Source of the DNA: Endomychus coccineus
Taxonomy: Eukaryota; Arthropoda; Insecta; Coleoptera; Endomychidae
Length of the DNA stretch: 64,000 nt
Reading direction: 5' to 3'
Assembly: GCA_958510875.1 (NCBI GenBank)
Contig: OY294068.1
Span: 81,401,978-81,465,977, forward strand
Shown: piece after piece, positions 44,770 through 56,829 of the stretch
How positions within the stretch are numbered: position 1 is the first letter of the stretch
How the letters are laid out: each line of letters begins with the position of its first letter
The notes under the pieces: model-generated
What the model was told of the DNA's origin: nothing
The model's database searches: none
What the model saw: only the letters and a program-made list of their open reading frames with translations
Made by a program: the position numbers and the translations under genes

Positions 44770-45750
44770 CATAATGAATTTGAATATTATTTAGTTATGT
44801 TAAGATAATGGAATAATAAATTCACTTCATTATCTTTACAGTTTACACAAATGCAAAGAGTATCATATAAATTGTGAAATCAGTAACCAAATCAAATAAC
44901 ATGCGATGAGTAACTTTGCCACGCACACTATTTATCTATCGTCCAAGCAGGAACAGATTTTTGATTCATGTATTACAGCTAAAAGAACCATTCTATAAGT
45001 GACTTAATAATGTATGCTTTTTATTTATTAATCCCGTTGGTAACCTAAGTAAGTCTCTAGAATCAATTAAATCAAAAACGAGCTTATTTTACTATGAAAA
45101 GTAAACAGCAATGGCAACAAAAAAGTTGAAAACAAAAAAAAATCTTAAAGATTTATTCTTGAATCCGACTAATGTTCTAATAATGTTTTCATCGATCGAC
45201 TAACGTCCCCGATGGTAGTCGTAGAATCAAAAAACTGTTGAGTTGGGTTTTTGTAACACTTCAGGTCTTAACGTTCACAATCAAACATCAAACGAATCAT
45301 ACATCTAACAAACTGGAGATGTTTTAGAAAACCACCAATTTTGCATTTTCCAAAAATGCTCGACCTTTCCCCTGCTCACATATCACATTCCCAAGGTCCA
45401 AATCATCCCTGTTATTCTTGAGTATTATCAACTTCTTTGCAACACCAAGTATTGAAGAAATACTGAGACACGAGCTCATATTTTCATAAGGTAGATTCAG
45501 TGGAAGAATATATACCTGACAATAATATAAACCAGACACGAAACAAATAACCTTTTTTGATATCTAAGAATTTTATTCATGATTATAATTAGTTCATTCA
45601 CTTCTATGATGGTTTTGATAATATTCTACGTCGTAGATGTAATCCAATCCACGGAAATCTTCCATAACTTCAGAATTAATAATATCCACTATTCTGAATC
45701 TAGTGCTTGCTTCTTAATTATTGATATTATATCACATATATATCTGACAA
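44770..45750. other. Non-coding, nothing recognised
   Basis: No supported feature. Confidence 0.5.
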
Positions 45751-45782
45751 CACTATGGTGAAGGTGCCGGGTGAAACATTAT
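45751..45782 (+). repeat. Short dispersed repeat, copy 2
   Basis: Second copy of 3466-3497, with A to G and T to A changes. It lies 50 bases outside the left end of the fold-back element. Confidence 0.5.
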
Positions 45783-45830
45783 TAATCATTTGTTTTCTAG
45801 ATTTCCAATATAACCCGTTTATAGATGTGA

Positions 45831-47046
45831 TAGTCCAGGCTGTGAAGCGGGATTTTAACTATAATAAAAAAAACATGTAAGTTCGAATCAAAATTTTTTT
45901 TTGCATTGGCTTCAGGAGGTTCTCAGGATCATTCATACACCTTAAAACCTCTTGGGAACCCCAACCCCACTCATTGGAGGCGAAAATGGCCCGAAATCTC
46001 CAAGTCTTGAATTGTATTTTCTACAAAAAAAGGTATTTTGGCATTTCGAGTGCACCTTGGAGGTTTTTGGGTCGCTGAACACGAATCCGTAGCCAGGTTT
46101 ACTTGCAATCAATCGTAGGGGTTGTCAAATGGACAAAATTAGCAAATTCCGCACCCCCAATATGTTATTTTGCAATTTACGTGTTTTAGGCATTTCGAAT
46201 GCACCAAGGAGGTTTTTTGGGTCGCTGATCATGAATCGGTAGCCACATTTACTTGCAATCCATTGTAGGGGTGATCAAATCGACAAAATTGGCCAATTTC
46301 GCACCCCCAATATGTTATTTTGCAATTTACGTGTTTTAGGCATTTCGAATGCACCAAGGAGGTTTTTTAGGTCGCTGATCACGAATCGGTAGCCACATTT
46401 ACTTGCAATCCATTGTAGGGGTGGTAAAATCAACAAAATTGGCCAATTTTGCACCCCTATATGTTATTCTGCAATTTACGTGTTTTTGGCATTCCGAATG
46501 CACCAAGGGGTTTTTTTGGGTCGCTGAATACGATTCCGAAGCCAGATTTACTCCGAAGTAATTTTAAAATGCAAAATTAATAAAAATTTAGAAGCTTGTC
46601 AAATTAGCCATTTTTGTAAATTTCTCACCCCTACGATGATATTCGAGTAAATCTGGCTTCGGAATCGTATTCAGCGATCAAAAAAACCTCCTTGGTGCTT
46701 TCGAAATGCCTAAAACACGTCAATTGCAAAATAACATATATGGGGCAAAATAGGCCAATTTCGTCGATTTTACTACCCCTACGATGGATTGCAAGTAAAT
46801 TTGGCTACGAATTCGTGTTCAGTGACCCAAAAAACCTCCTAGGTGCACTCAAAATGCCAAAATGCCTCTTTTTGTAGAAATTACAATTCAAGACTTCGAT
46901 ATTTCGGGCCATTTTCGCCCCCAATGGGTGGGGTTGGGGTTCCCAAGAGGTTTTGAGGTGTATGAATAATCCTGGGAACCTCCTGAAGCTAATGAATTTT
47001 TGATTCGGACTTACATGTTTTTTTTCCCGGTACATAGCCTGGACTA
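45831..47046. mobile_element. 1.2-kb fold-back element with internally repeated arms
   Basis: Ends are TAGTCCAGGCT (45831-45841) and its inverse (47036-47046); pairing continues through an AACATGTAAGT-CGAATC block, CTTCAGGAGGTTC and ACCTCTTGGGAACCCCAACC. The left arm holds three to four direct units of about 145-165 bases (with GGTTTTTTGGGTCGCTGA and ACTTGCAATCCATTGTAGGG), the right arm two inverted ones. The whole can fold on itself. No protein is encoded and no certain target duplication was seen. The right end touches a Penelope-like coding fragment. Confidence 0.85.
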
Positions 47047-47570
47047 TAAGAACAAGCTGAAAATCCATTTATGCAACACCTTCGATGAAGTTACCGATGT
47101 TGACAAATCCGAGATTTACAAAATCGATTGTGACTCGTGTCCAAAATGCTATCAGAGTCGAACTAAAACAAACATTAAAGTCGGTATAAAGAATATTTTG
47201 CTCATATAAAGAAAAATATAGGTGAAAAATCAGCATTAGTCAACCATAGTCCAAATACAGGTCACACTATTTATCGAGAAATCACTCTTGAAACACGTTA
47301 GCGACAAATACACAGATAATTTTGAAAGGATGGAATGTACATATAAGGGGAAAAGTAATTTAATGAATTCAGATTATCTTCGCCTAAAGGTTATCCTTAT
47401 TTACATTACTTATTCCAAATGGTATTTAGACAGAAATATTTTGATTTCTAATTTAGTTTACATTGATGATGGCTACTTGGTAGCTGAAAGGTCATCAGTA
47501 CTTTAACAGTATAGTGTTAGATTGTATCAAGTGTGAACTCTTTTATAATTTATACTAAATATGCTTAGAA
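47047..47570 (+). pseudogene. Penelope-like family 2, GIY-YIG domain and 3' end
   Basis: From 47050 the frame reads KNKLKIHLCNTFDEVTDVDK and SEIYKIDCDSCPKCYQSRTK then TNIKVG, the GIY-YIG endonuclease of a Penelope-like element (IYK and CYQS for the usual IYK and CYIG). After a shift, SALVNHSPNTGHTIYREITL follows. A 3' region (47.46-47.57 kb) matches two other copies in the window and holds a hammerhead-like block at 47459-47500 with UUGAUGA, a 6-bp stem II (GGCUAC/GUAGCU) and GAAA. The RT part is absent; the fragment starts exactly at the edge of the fold-back element. Confidence 0.8.
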
Positions 47571-47764
47571 GAACTGAATGTTCAAGGAATGATATCAGGA
47601 ATATAGGTATAAAAGATGCAGCTCATGTCAAATGTACTGTCGTGTTGATCAAATTGTCGTTCAAAAATTTCAAATCATTCCATCAATCGAAAAGTTTTAT
47701 ATTCTAATTGTCTCAATTGGATACCTATGGAGAATAATATCAACGATAGTTCTCTTCTTCATCA
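47571..47764. other. Non-coding, nothing recognised
   Basis: Short spacer between the Penelope-like fragment and DR2. Confidence 0.5.
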
Positions 47765-48436
47765 TACTCTTCTCGAAGAGACGAAGTCCGAAGGTTATAT
47801 TGCATTTACTCAAGCTTCACGTTTTTCATTGCATTTTGAGCAACTTTGAAAAATTCTGTCTGCTGCCTGTCTGTTTGTATATTTTTATGTCCGTCATGAA
47901 ATGCTTGTCTACACGGCAAGTTAAGAACCGAATATTCAAATTGTGACAAAAAATGTTTTATTGTTCGGTGACGAAGCCTTTTTACTGTTTGAGGGAAATC
48001 GTGTGATCTGAACTGTTGAAAATTCGGAAAAATCATAACTCCTTAAGTATACATTGGATTGATTCAAAACTCACAGTAAATTCAAGTTAATTTAAAACAG
48101 CTTTTACCCAAATTTCAACAAAATCAATCTATTTTTTTTAGGGAAATCTTGTTAAAAACTCACCCTTTCCTGAACGGTTGAAAATTCAAAAAAGCGTAAC
48201 CCCCTAAGTATATATTAAAACGATTCAAAACTCACAGTAAATTTAAGTTAATTTAAAACTGCTTTCACCAAAATTTTAACAAAATTGGTCTATTGTTTTT
48301 GAGACGAATCATGTGATATACACACCCCTTTTCTGAAAGGTTGGGAATTCAAAAAAATCATAAGTCTCAAAGTATACATTGAATCAATTCAAAACTCACA
48401 GTAAATTCTAGTTAATTTAAAACTGCTTTCCCACAG
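47765..48436 (+). repeat. Dispersed repeat DR2 with three tandem 161-bp 3' units
   Basis: The first 300 bases match the single copy at 44.26 kb. The 3' part, with GATTCAAAACTCACAGTAAA and TTAATTTAAAACTGCTTTCA-like text, then repeats at about 48061, 48222 and 48385. The last unit runs into CTGCTTTCCCACAG, beyond which the hAT coding sequence begins. Confidence 0.75.
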
Positions 48437-49309
48437 TCTCTATCAAATTTTTTTTCACCAAATCCAGTTCCAGTAGAAAAGATTTTAGTGTTTTCGTCTG
48501 ACGCAGCGCTGTATATGGTTAAAGTAGGCCAAAACTTAAAAATATTTCATCCCAATATGGTACATGTCACTTACCTCTTACACGGGATAAACAGAGTTAC
48601 AGAAACTATTAGAACAGCATATCCCTTGGTGAACAAATTAATTTCAAACGTAAAGTAAGTGTTTTTGAAAGCACCTCTACGAGTGCAGATCTATAGAGAG
48701 AAATTGCCAGGAGTTAGTTTACCTCCAGAGCCCGTAATTACTCGATGGGGAACATGGATTAAGGCCGCGATATTCTACGCAGACCATTTTGAAGCCATTA
48801 AAGACATAGTTTTAGATTTAGAAGACAATTCACAGTGTGTAGTGCAAAGTCAAGCAGTATTCAAAAATGTAAATTTAGCTAAGGAACTTGTTTTTATTAA
48901 GGTTAATTTTAGTTTTATACCAGATATAATAACTTCGTTAGAAAGTAGGAATATGAGTTCAAGAGAATCAATTAATATTGTTGAAACTTTTTCCGGCAAA
49001 TGCAAAAAAGTTCCCGGTGATGTAGGAAATCAAATAAGAAGTAAACTCGAAGTTATTGTGGGAAAGAATGAAGGCTTTAAGTATTTAATGGAAGTCAAAA
49101 ATATTTTTGATACTAAACCATCCAACGAAGTAATATCTTGACCTTACAACTTACTACCCAAATTAAAATATTGCCAGATCACATCGGTAGATGTTGAAAG
49201 ATCTTATTCTTTGTACAAACATATTTTTACAGACAGAAGGCAAACACTTTTATTGGAAAATTTTGAAAAATATATCGTTATAGATGCATTTTATACTATT
49301 TCAGGTTAA
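48437..49309 (+). pseudogene. hAT-like transposase, C-terminal half, two in-frame stops
   Basis: One continuous frame from the acceptor-like CTTTCCCACAG codes for NPVPVEKILVFSSDAALYMV, NLKIFHPNMVHVTYLLHGIN, RVTETIRTAYPLVNKLISNV, a TAA stop (48656-48658), FLKAPLRVQIYREKLPGVSL, PPEPVITRWGTWIKAAIFYA, then a TGA stop (49139-49141) and LPKLKYCQITSVDVERSYSL and YKHIFTDRRQTLLLENFEKY. VERSYS and the following stretch are the hAT C-terminal dimerisation region; SDAALYM holds a conserved acidic position of the RNase H fold. This lineage is common in aphids and other insects, close to CGGBP1-related hAT genes. The bases AAAGTAAGT at the TAA resemble a 5' splice site, but coding continues directly, so a point change is more likely. 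The N-terminal half was not found. Confidence 0.85.
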
Positions 49310-51566
49310 AAATTTTACCTATTATATTTTTCTTTTAATTTTACTTAAAATAAATAATTTTTGTAAGAGTCGGCTTTTCTTTATTCCCATTTTTCCATGT
49401 TATATTCAAGGCATATAATTGCATATTTTGACAAATGAATGCATATTGTTGCATATTTCAAAGAAAAACTATGCATATACATGCGCATATTTTAACTGAA
49501 TTGACGTGCATATATTCCGCCCTTTACTTATATCTATTCTTCGAACGGTAATACTTATAGTTATTTATTCTAGAGCAAAGTTTAAATCACCAAAGTTACA
49601 GTTTTTTGAATGTTCTAAGGCCCAATTTCTTAACTATAACTGAATTCATTTAATACATGTTAACTGCAATCTTGAACATACCTAATGAGTTAATTTTTAA
49701 ATTTTCAATGAGATAAGTAACATGAATGTATTCATACGTAGGTACTAAGGAAACTATATTAAAGAGTCAGTAAATTAGAGATAAGTAGCGAGATTTCTTA
49801 AAATAGATATTACCGGGTCGAAAGTGGTGTTCCCTATGAAAAATTTTGAAGAATTTGAATTGAGCGCGCAACAAACAGAACTAAAACTCGTTGCGTTCAG
49901 AACATTCGCGCGAATTTCACCACTTTCTCAAAGTGTTCGTAGGGCCTAATTTAGTTGAAATTCGTTTTTCGATTGAAAAGAAACCTTGGGGTTCCGTTTT
50001 CTTTCAATCTTCACAAATAAATAATACGGAGTTTGACATAAACATTGGAAGTGACCTATCGGTATTGCACCACTAGTATGAACCTATCAAGATAATTTTT
50101 TGTATTTATATTTATTTATAAATCAAAGGTCAATTTGAAAAACTTCATTATATGAACCAAGCTGTGATAATTGCCTTGCCATATGAAAAGCTTATCAATT
50201 ATTTTGTTGACACATCCTACTTCCAATAACTTAAACCAATATCATTTGAAGAATCACTTCTTTGTTGAATTCAATATTCATAATTGATTCTAAAAAAGTA
50301 TGCACTCATCCATACATTGTCAATAAAATACAAATTTCTGTTTTATTAACATTTCATAAGATTATTGTTCGAATATACAGAATATTTTCATCAAGACATG
50401 ATAATAATTAGACAATCGTCAGTCAAAGGAGAACATGAGAAGAAAGCTCAAAGAAACATGACATTTGTCTTGATGGGTGACATATTATGTTTTGTATATT
50501 TGAATAAGTCTAAGAATAGTTATTAGTGAACTGAATATTTAAAAATAGAATGCTCAAACTGTAGTTAAATGTAACTTTGCTAGGATATGAGAAGTGGAAA
50601 TGATGGTTATGTCCTTATATTCTCTGACAGCTTCTTATTAAATGTTTATTATAATAGAACATTTTTCAATATTACAATTTCAGTTAATCTTCATCTCAAT
50701 GCCCAGTCACACAAGAAGTGAGATTAAGTAATGATGTAAACGGATGTATTTATATTTCGCGTTTAGCATGCTGTGATAGCACTATTTTCTAACCGTCTGT
50801 GAATGAGTGAGAACTGTCTGATGCATGATGGATGGCGTTTCTCTTCAATAAATATGCGCGTTATTCCGATATATGAAGTCATCGCAACATAATCGTACCT
50901 ACGTGACGTGGTTGATATTTTTCAAATTATTTCGAACATTGTGCTGTTGCTCTAAAGATATACCGAATTAATATCTATATATTATATGAAGAAGAAAGTT
51001 TGGTTATTTTTTATTTACTTATTCATATTCTATACAAACACAAAGTCTCGAAAAAACTACCGATCAGTGAAGTAAATTTTGCACGCTTGATCTTCAAAAC
51101 AAAAGTAAAGTAAATGCTTAATAAAATATTCCTCTAATTGCACGATGCATAATTATTACAATAATTCAATCTTGAATTTCAACTTTCATTTCATTTGTCA
51201 GATACTCATAGCAAATGTAATGACAATGTGTAAGTGTGTGTGCTACGCACTCCCAAGAATCAATGTCTTAACTATGTCAATACACAAAATTCTGACAACA
51301 ATCCATTCCATACTATCTCATATTGTGCAAATTGATCCTTATATTACAATTTTATCTTATTTTCATTGTCTACGGTACGTACGACACTACACGATTCACG
51401 AAAACATTTGTAAAGGAGAAAGGTATTGTCAAATGGATAGAAAGGAATACCATATAGTCCAGTAAATGAAGTCCAAAATCGACCTGAATATTTAAATTTT
51501 TTTCTTATGAGCTGATTTTGATCTGTGAAGGCTCATTTCCTTGGTAATGATGTCTAGAACAAAGTG
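49310..51566. other. Non-coding; GCATAT-rich tract at 49.4-49.5 kb
   Basis: Between 49400 and 49510 the words GCATAT and TGCATATTT recur many times, which may be the 3' end of the hAT element. A GC-richer island at 49.8-50.08 kb (GCGCGCAACAAAC) and the rest show no recognised feature. Confidence 0.5.
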
Positions 51567-52491
51567 CGGGGGTTTATTCTTCTGACTAAATGTTTATATT
51601 GTTAATAAACAATAATTAGTGTTAAACAAATGAGTGTCTCAGAGCATTATAAGAAAAAATTAAAAAGTACAGGTTTTGAGCAAGTAATTGAATATTTTCA
51701 AGTGTTAAAGTAATAAACAAAAGTTCACAAAGCTTACTCAATGTTCATAAACAATTTGTTAATGAACCATCTGTTAATTAACAAATAAACGAAAAAATTA
51801 AATTAGGTCTGGTTATGCGATTTTGGACTCGATTTCGGATATTTTCAACTCGATGAACACGAATTCGGCAATATAAATGCAATAAATTGTTTATTTCATT
51901 TGTTAATAAACTATTTGTTAATTAACAAATAAACGAAAAAATGAAATTAGGTCTGATTATGCGATTTTGAACTCGATTTCGGATATTTTCAACTCGATGA
52001 ACACGAATTCGGTAATATAATTGCAATAAATTGTTTATTTAATTTGTTACTAAACAATTTGTAAATTAACAGATAAACGAAAAAATTAAATTAGGTCTGG
52101 TTGTGCGATTTTGGGCTCGATTTCGGATATTTTCACCTCGATGAACACGAATTTGTTGATATAATTGCAACAAATTGTTTATTTCATTTGTAAATAAGCA
52201 AACACTGCGCTTGGTGGGAAAATGAATGTTTTCTAAAGCTGTACTGACTATCAATCTATCGGCATCGCCGCATAACCATACCTAATTTCATTTTTTCGTT
52301 TATTTGTTTATGAACATTGAGTCAGCTTTGTGAACCTTTGTTTATTACTTTAACACTTGAAAATATTCAATTACTTGCTTAAAATCTGTACTTTTTAAAT
52401 TTTTCTTATAATGCTCTGAGACACGCATTTGTTTAACACTAATTATTGTTTATTAACAATATAAACAATCAGTCGAAAAAATAAACCCCCG
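51567..52491. mobile_element. Inverted-repeat element (~190-bp arms) with 144-bp tandem core
   Basis: Ends CGGGGGTTTATT (51567) and its inverse (52480-52491) start arms of about 190 bases that share TTGTTAATAAACAATAATTA, GAGTGTCTCAGAGCATTATA and TTGAATATTTTCAAGTGTTA. Between them a 144-base unit repeats directly at about 51796, 51939 and 52083 (key words AATTAGGTCTGGTTATGCGA and GATTTCGGATATTTTCAACT), and a short inverted piece of it lies at 52262-52305. No protein and no clear target duplication. Confidence 0.85.
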
Positions 52492-53089
52492 TTTTCGCGT
52501 TTCAAAGAATCGACGGATTTAGCAGATGGTGTTGCAACATCTAGCTTCGCATTTTCGAGGGTGTTTTATTATATCATTTTCGGAGATGGTTGATCAGTGA
52601 CTTCACGTCTGCCTCGTCTCACTGACGAGCTCATGAGATAAGCGAAACAGCTATCTGGGACTATAGGACGTGTTTTCACTATTCAACCTGTTAAACCAAA
52701 AACTTAGTCTCTTGACTGCTAACAGGAAATGTATTTGTATTCGCTATGCTTCATTTCTCGGTTTGTTAGCCTCGCATACATTGCTATTCGTAATTTCAGA
52801 ATTATACGTAAACGTAAAAAAAAAGTCGCGGCTTATCAATTCTTCTTACCATTACCATTGTGCCCTGATAGCTTTCTATTATGTTGCGCGAACTACTGGC
52901 GAACAATGATGGTAAAATAAGGTTAGTCCCGCCTTCAAGTTCTCGTTATGAGCTCTTATAGTTAAATCGTATGCACGACGAGACGAGAGCAATTCACAAT
53001 TTTACCTATTCCTTCAACGCGACTGTAATAATCTACAATCAATTGCTTCGTTAATTTTCCATCGTTGATTATTATATTGAAATATCCTG
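52492..53089. other. Non-coding, nothing recognised
   Basis: Slightly GC-richer than average; overlapping frames at 52670-52920 have no motif. Confidence 0.5.
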
Positions 53090-55100
53090 TAGGAAAGCAA
53101 CCTCAGGCTCAATTTTCGTTTAGTTGAAATCAGTTATGTAAGAAATAGTTGTTCAATTAGTATTTGGAAACCTTTCCAAACAGAAAGTCACGAAAAGTTC
53201 TCTGAGAAAATGCATCATTTTCATTTTTCCGACTTTAGAATAGCTGAAACCAGTTATATGAAAATACGTTTTTGTTTTACATTCTAAACTTTTTTTTAAA
53301 TATAAACACACGAAAAACTTTTTGCAAAAATATATCATTTTTATTTATTGATAAAATATTCTAGCAATTCGAATGATTTGAACTGTATTCGGCAATTGGA
53401 TCTCGTAAACAGGTGACTTTTGACAGGTTTTTACATGTCGTTAAGATAGTAGCTATTATTGTTAGTATGGGCGTAGTAAAACAGATAGTGCGGAGTAGTG
53501 GTAATTGTTTGATTATCCCTAGCCCTTATACACATGCACAGGAAAGTCCAAGCGGCAACGTTATCGCAGGTTAGTTTGTTAAATATTCATATGTTTTTAG
53601 GAAACACTACATCAGGTTAGTACTGATAGGTTATTTGAGGGTAGGTTTTTGTAATTATATGATTATCCCTGGCCCTTGTACACATGCGCAGGAAAGTTCA
53701 AGGAGCAACGTTATCGCTGATTAGTTTGTTAAATTCTTATATATTTTTGGGGAACACTAGGTTAGATCCAATGGTTGAACTATTTAATTCCATTAGAATG
53801 GAGTTCGATAATTTTAGAGTTCGACTCTAAAGAGATATTTTCGTTTGGCGAAATAAGTATTGTAGAAATTTAGCTTATTCATTTAATACAGGTATGTTAG
53901 TTTTTTTGACTTTACGTTTCCTTAATTGATTATACCGGGACATCAAAAATCAAAAAAGTATCTTGGTCAAGGGTGGTTGTGGAATCTAAAACGTGTGTCT
54001 TTACTTGTGTCAAATTAATTAATTTGAAGTTTATAAAAGTGCGAAATTTCGCAATTTTATACGAATGTTATAACACTCAGAAGTCTCTAGCGCTTCAGAC
54101 TCCAGTATTTTCACTTGGCCTATCGAAATTAGAAGGTTCGAATTATCTAAAAACATAATTGCATGAACGCCAGACGTCCTATGTAATTAGCTACGAACGA
54201 AATCATTTTGACGTTTCCCTCGAGAAGCTCGCTACGCGTCAGATGAGACCTGAGAGTACCTGCTTTTCCTATTTAAACGGAATTTTTGGAAAAAAGAAGG
54301 GCCGTCGGGTGCGTATCGCGACTAGATCTAACTACATGGAGCGAAAACGATACGCAAAAAGCCCTCGAAAAGAAGTTCTATGTTCCTAACTTTTGCACTT
54401 TTCCAACTCGCGAGCTACGGGCTTCTCACGTGAACGTCATTCCATTTATCGAAAACTAACTATTTTAAAACCGTTTTCGACCCGGTTTGTGGCTATCCCG
54501 ACCTTTTAAAAGGTTCAAAGTTCACATTTCGACAATTTTTATTACTATATTAATTTGTATTCATTATTGTTTTACAACTGAAATAAATTTGTAGGTTATT
54601 GATGATGTCAGTGTGACAGTGACATAATTATTTCAAACGTAAACTAAGACATACGTTTTAGATTCCACAACCATCCTTGACCAAGATACTTTTTGATATC
54701 CCGGTAGTTTTTAATTTAGAAATTTAGATTAGTTTGAGTTAAATTGGAATGTGTTTCCGCAAACTTATTTATCTATATGTATATTCAGAATATTATTTAG
54801 AATATAAAGAGAATTAAAATTTCTGTACAATCAATTTCACTTATTCTAAAGTTTACAATATCTTATCAAAAAATGAAAATGACATATTTCAGTGAGAAGT
54901 TTCTTGCGTGTTTATGTTTAGAAAAGTGTCTACAATGTGAAGCAGAAACATGTTTTCATGTAACTTGTTTCAGTTATTCTGAAGTCGGAAAAATGAAAAT
55001 TATGGATTTCCGCAGATTTTCTTTTGTAATTTTGTATTTAGGGAGGTTTCTGTATACTGAAAAAAAAACTTTTCATATGTAAGTGGTTTGAGCTAAAAAA
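53090..55100. repeat. 2-kb inverted pair of 125-bp tandem units enclosing other repeats
   Basis: The left block (53090-53350) and right block (54860-55095) are inverted copies, each with about two direct units of 125 bases. Read along the right block, key words are TTAGAAAAGTGTCTACAATG, ATGTTTTCATGTAACTTGTT and CAGTTATTCTGAAGTCGG; the left holds their inverse with more changes. Inside lie a two-copy direct repeat (53500-53620 and 53655-53770, with GAAAGTCCAAGCGGCAACGT) and the element at 53933-54706. This may be a larger fold-back element that received later insertions. Confidence 0.6.
53933..54706. mobile_element. PIF/Harbinger-like MITE, copy A
   Basis: Ends TACCGGGACATCAAAAA and inverse TTTTTGATATCCCGGTA begin arms that share TCTTGGTCAAGGGTGGTTGT, GGAATCTAAAACGTGTGTC and, on the right, TTATTGATGATGTCAGTGTG. 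The left arm is shortened after about 95 bases; the right is full length. Preceding bases are TTA; the following are GTT, so the 3-bp duplication is not perfect here, unlike copy B. The GC-richer centre (54.16-54.45 kb) has a 76-codon frame without recognised motif. Confidence 0.8.
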
Positions 55101-55760
55101 AATTTCACCCCAACCTCGAACCATCATAAATCTATATTCTTGCATAGAAATAAATATTGTGACGTACTGAAGTTTTCCGCTCTCTTCTTGTTGGCATTGT
55201 AATATGCCTTCATGGTTCCCACGTGGCCAAATTAGTACATATGACATTGGTTTGAAGTGCATTATATCTACATTTCTTAATTCACCATAATGTGGATAAA
55301 CGGCAAGTGGGTCGAGCACCTTTTTTCTCAATCAAAAACAGCGGCAACTTCAGAACATACAGGATCATTGTATCGTTGAGAATCTGCTTGGGGTTCATGA
55401 TGAAAGAGCTCCACCAAATTGATAGGCACACGCGTTTCTTTGTGAGCTAACTCTTGTACTTCACATATCTTTTGATGCGTGGTTTTTATGACTTCGCATG
55501 AGGATTATATTAAATTAAGAAACGGTTCATAATCTCCAAAATATAATTTCATCTGAATGATTAGTTCGTAGCATGTTCAAGCCTAAGTTGATAGCTCCCG
55601 GGAAATCTAAAATATTTAATTGTCTCGGCGTTTGATTATGTGTAGAAGAAATTTTATGCAGTGTACAAAGAATTTTAAAACAATAAGGACCACATCGGAG
55701 AAGTAATTCCATATTCGCACCCAATGACACGATTTACAAGGAAATTTTGCATTGACGAGT
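55101..55760 (-). pseudogene. Helitron Rep/helicase, N-terminal region fragment
   Basis: On the minus strand the frame from about 55735 reads SLGANMELLLRCGPYCFKI, SSTHNQTPRQLNILDFPGAI and NLGLNMLRTNHSDE. A second frame gives TTHQKICEVQELAHKETRVP, INLVELFHHEPQADSQRYND and PVCSEVAAVFD followed by TGA; the third gives VLDPLAVYPHYGELRNVDIM and HFKPMSYVLIWPRGNHEGIL. In order and spacing this is the region upstream of and at the start of the Helitron_like_N domain (usual words RYNAPTxNEVA, YPRxGxLxxIxxxxxxYDPL-type). Rolling-circle HUH and helicase motifs are absent. Three frames and stops show decay. Helitron ends were not identified. Confidence 0.78.
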
Positions 55761-56829
55761 TCTACCTCAAAAGGTTTTGAGACATCATTGCTTCCTGTGA
55801 ATGATTTTCCTATTTTTTAGAAGAATACGAAGATCCCGCAATCTGAATTTTCTTATTTACTGCAACAACATCGGCCAAAGTAGCGGGTCGAAGTGCGGTG
55901 CAGAGCATGACTACACATATTGCTTGAATATACTAAATTCAATGGAGTTACATTTGAAGGAATATCAGAGAGGGTACATATCGTATTGAAAATTGTTTTT
56001 GTTTTCCGCGTTTATTCATATTTTCACTGTGATCAGTTATCACTTTTTCTCTGAAATAGTATCATGCACATCATTTTTAATCAAATGGGGTATTGTATGA
56101 AATTCCAAAATACTATAACCGCCGGCATCGACGTTGCCAGAAAAAAACTTTATTACAAATAAGATCACCAGTAATGAAACCTTCATAAAATTCCCATTCA
56201 TTTAGGATTTTTTCGACTTGCATATCAAACAGACAATACAAAATAAGCAATTATCGTCACCGACAATGGGAACAACATACCGTGCCATGGTGAAAATAGG
56301 TAGAAGTATCGCAAGAAAATAACTGAATGTGGCGGGGGCTAACCGCTAGTATAATCAAGGATCGACCGCTAGATATTAAGCTGGATCACGTGTTACTGTT
56401 AAGTAGTTCCAAAAATTGAAGGGAGATATTTCGAGGGGGCACTAGAAGAGACCCATAGCCAAGATGTGTTTCTAGACTTCTTGCTCATGGCCCTCACAAG
56501 TACCAAGAAAATCAATTCATTGTTTACTTATATTATACTAATACTGGTAGGGCTGACTTTTCCGCTGCGATATCATTCCTCAAGTTTGAAGACTAAAATG
56601 AGACAGCTAAAGGCGTGGAAAGACCTAAAATTATACTCTGCTGTCTTTCATGTAAACGAAACTTGAACTATTGATATGAGGTTACGTTAGGTCATTCAGC
56701 TTTGAAACTGAGTATGAAGTTTAGAAGTAATATAGAGTTTTCTACTTAATAAGCATATTACTGAAGAAAATCCACATGTGGTGCTTAAAGTTAGAAGCCA
56801 AACCAGTTTTCTCTTAATGCTTGGGGTGT
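55761..56829. other. Non-coding, nothing recognised
   Basis: No supported feature; AWKDLKLYSA near 56615 (plus) resembles AWKGMKLYSV near 24390 (minus), a possible shared repeat. Confidence 0.45.

Noticed and set aside
53153..55082. Two frames with similar peptides (53.2 kb minus, 54.9 kb plus) as a protein family
   Set aside because: They arise from the inverted 125-bp DNA repeats; similarity extends through non-coding bases.
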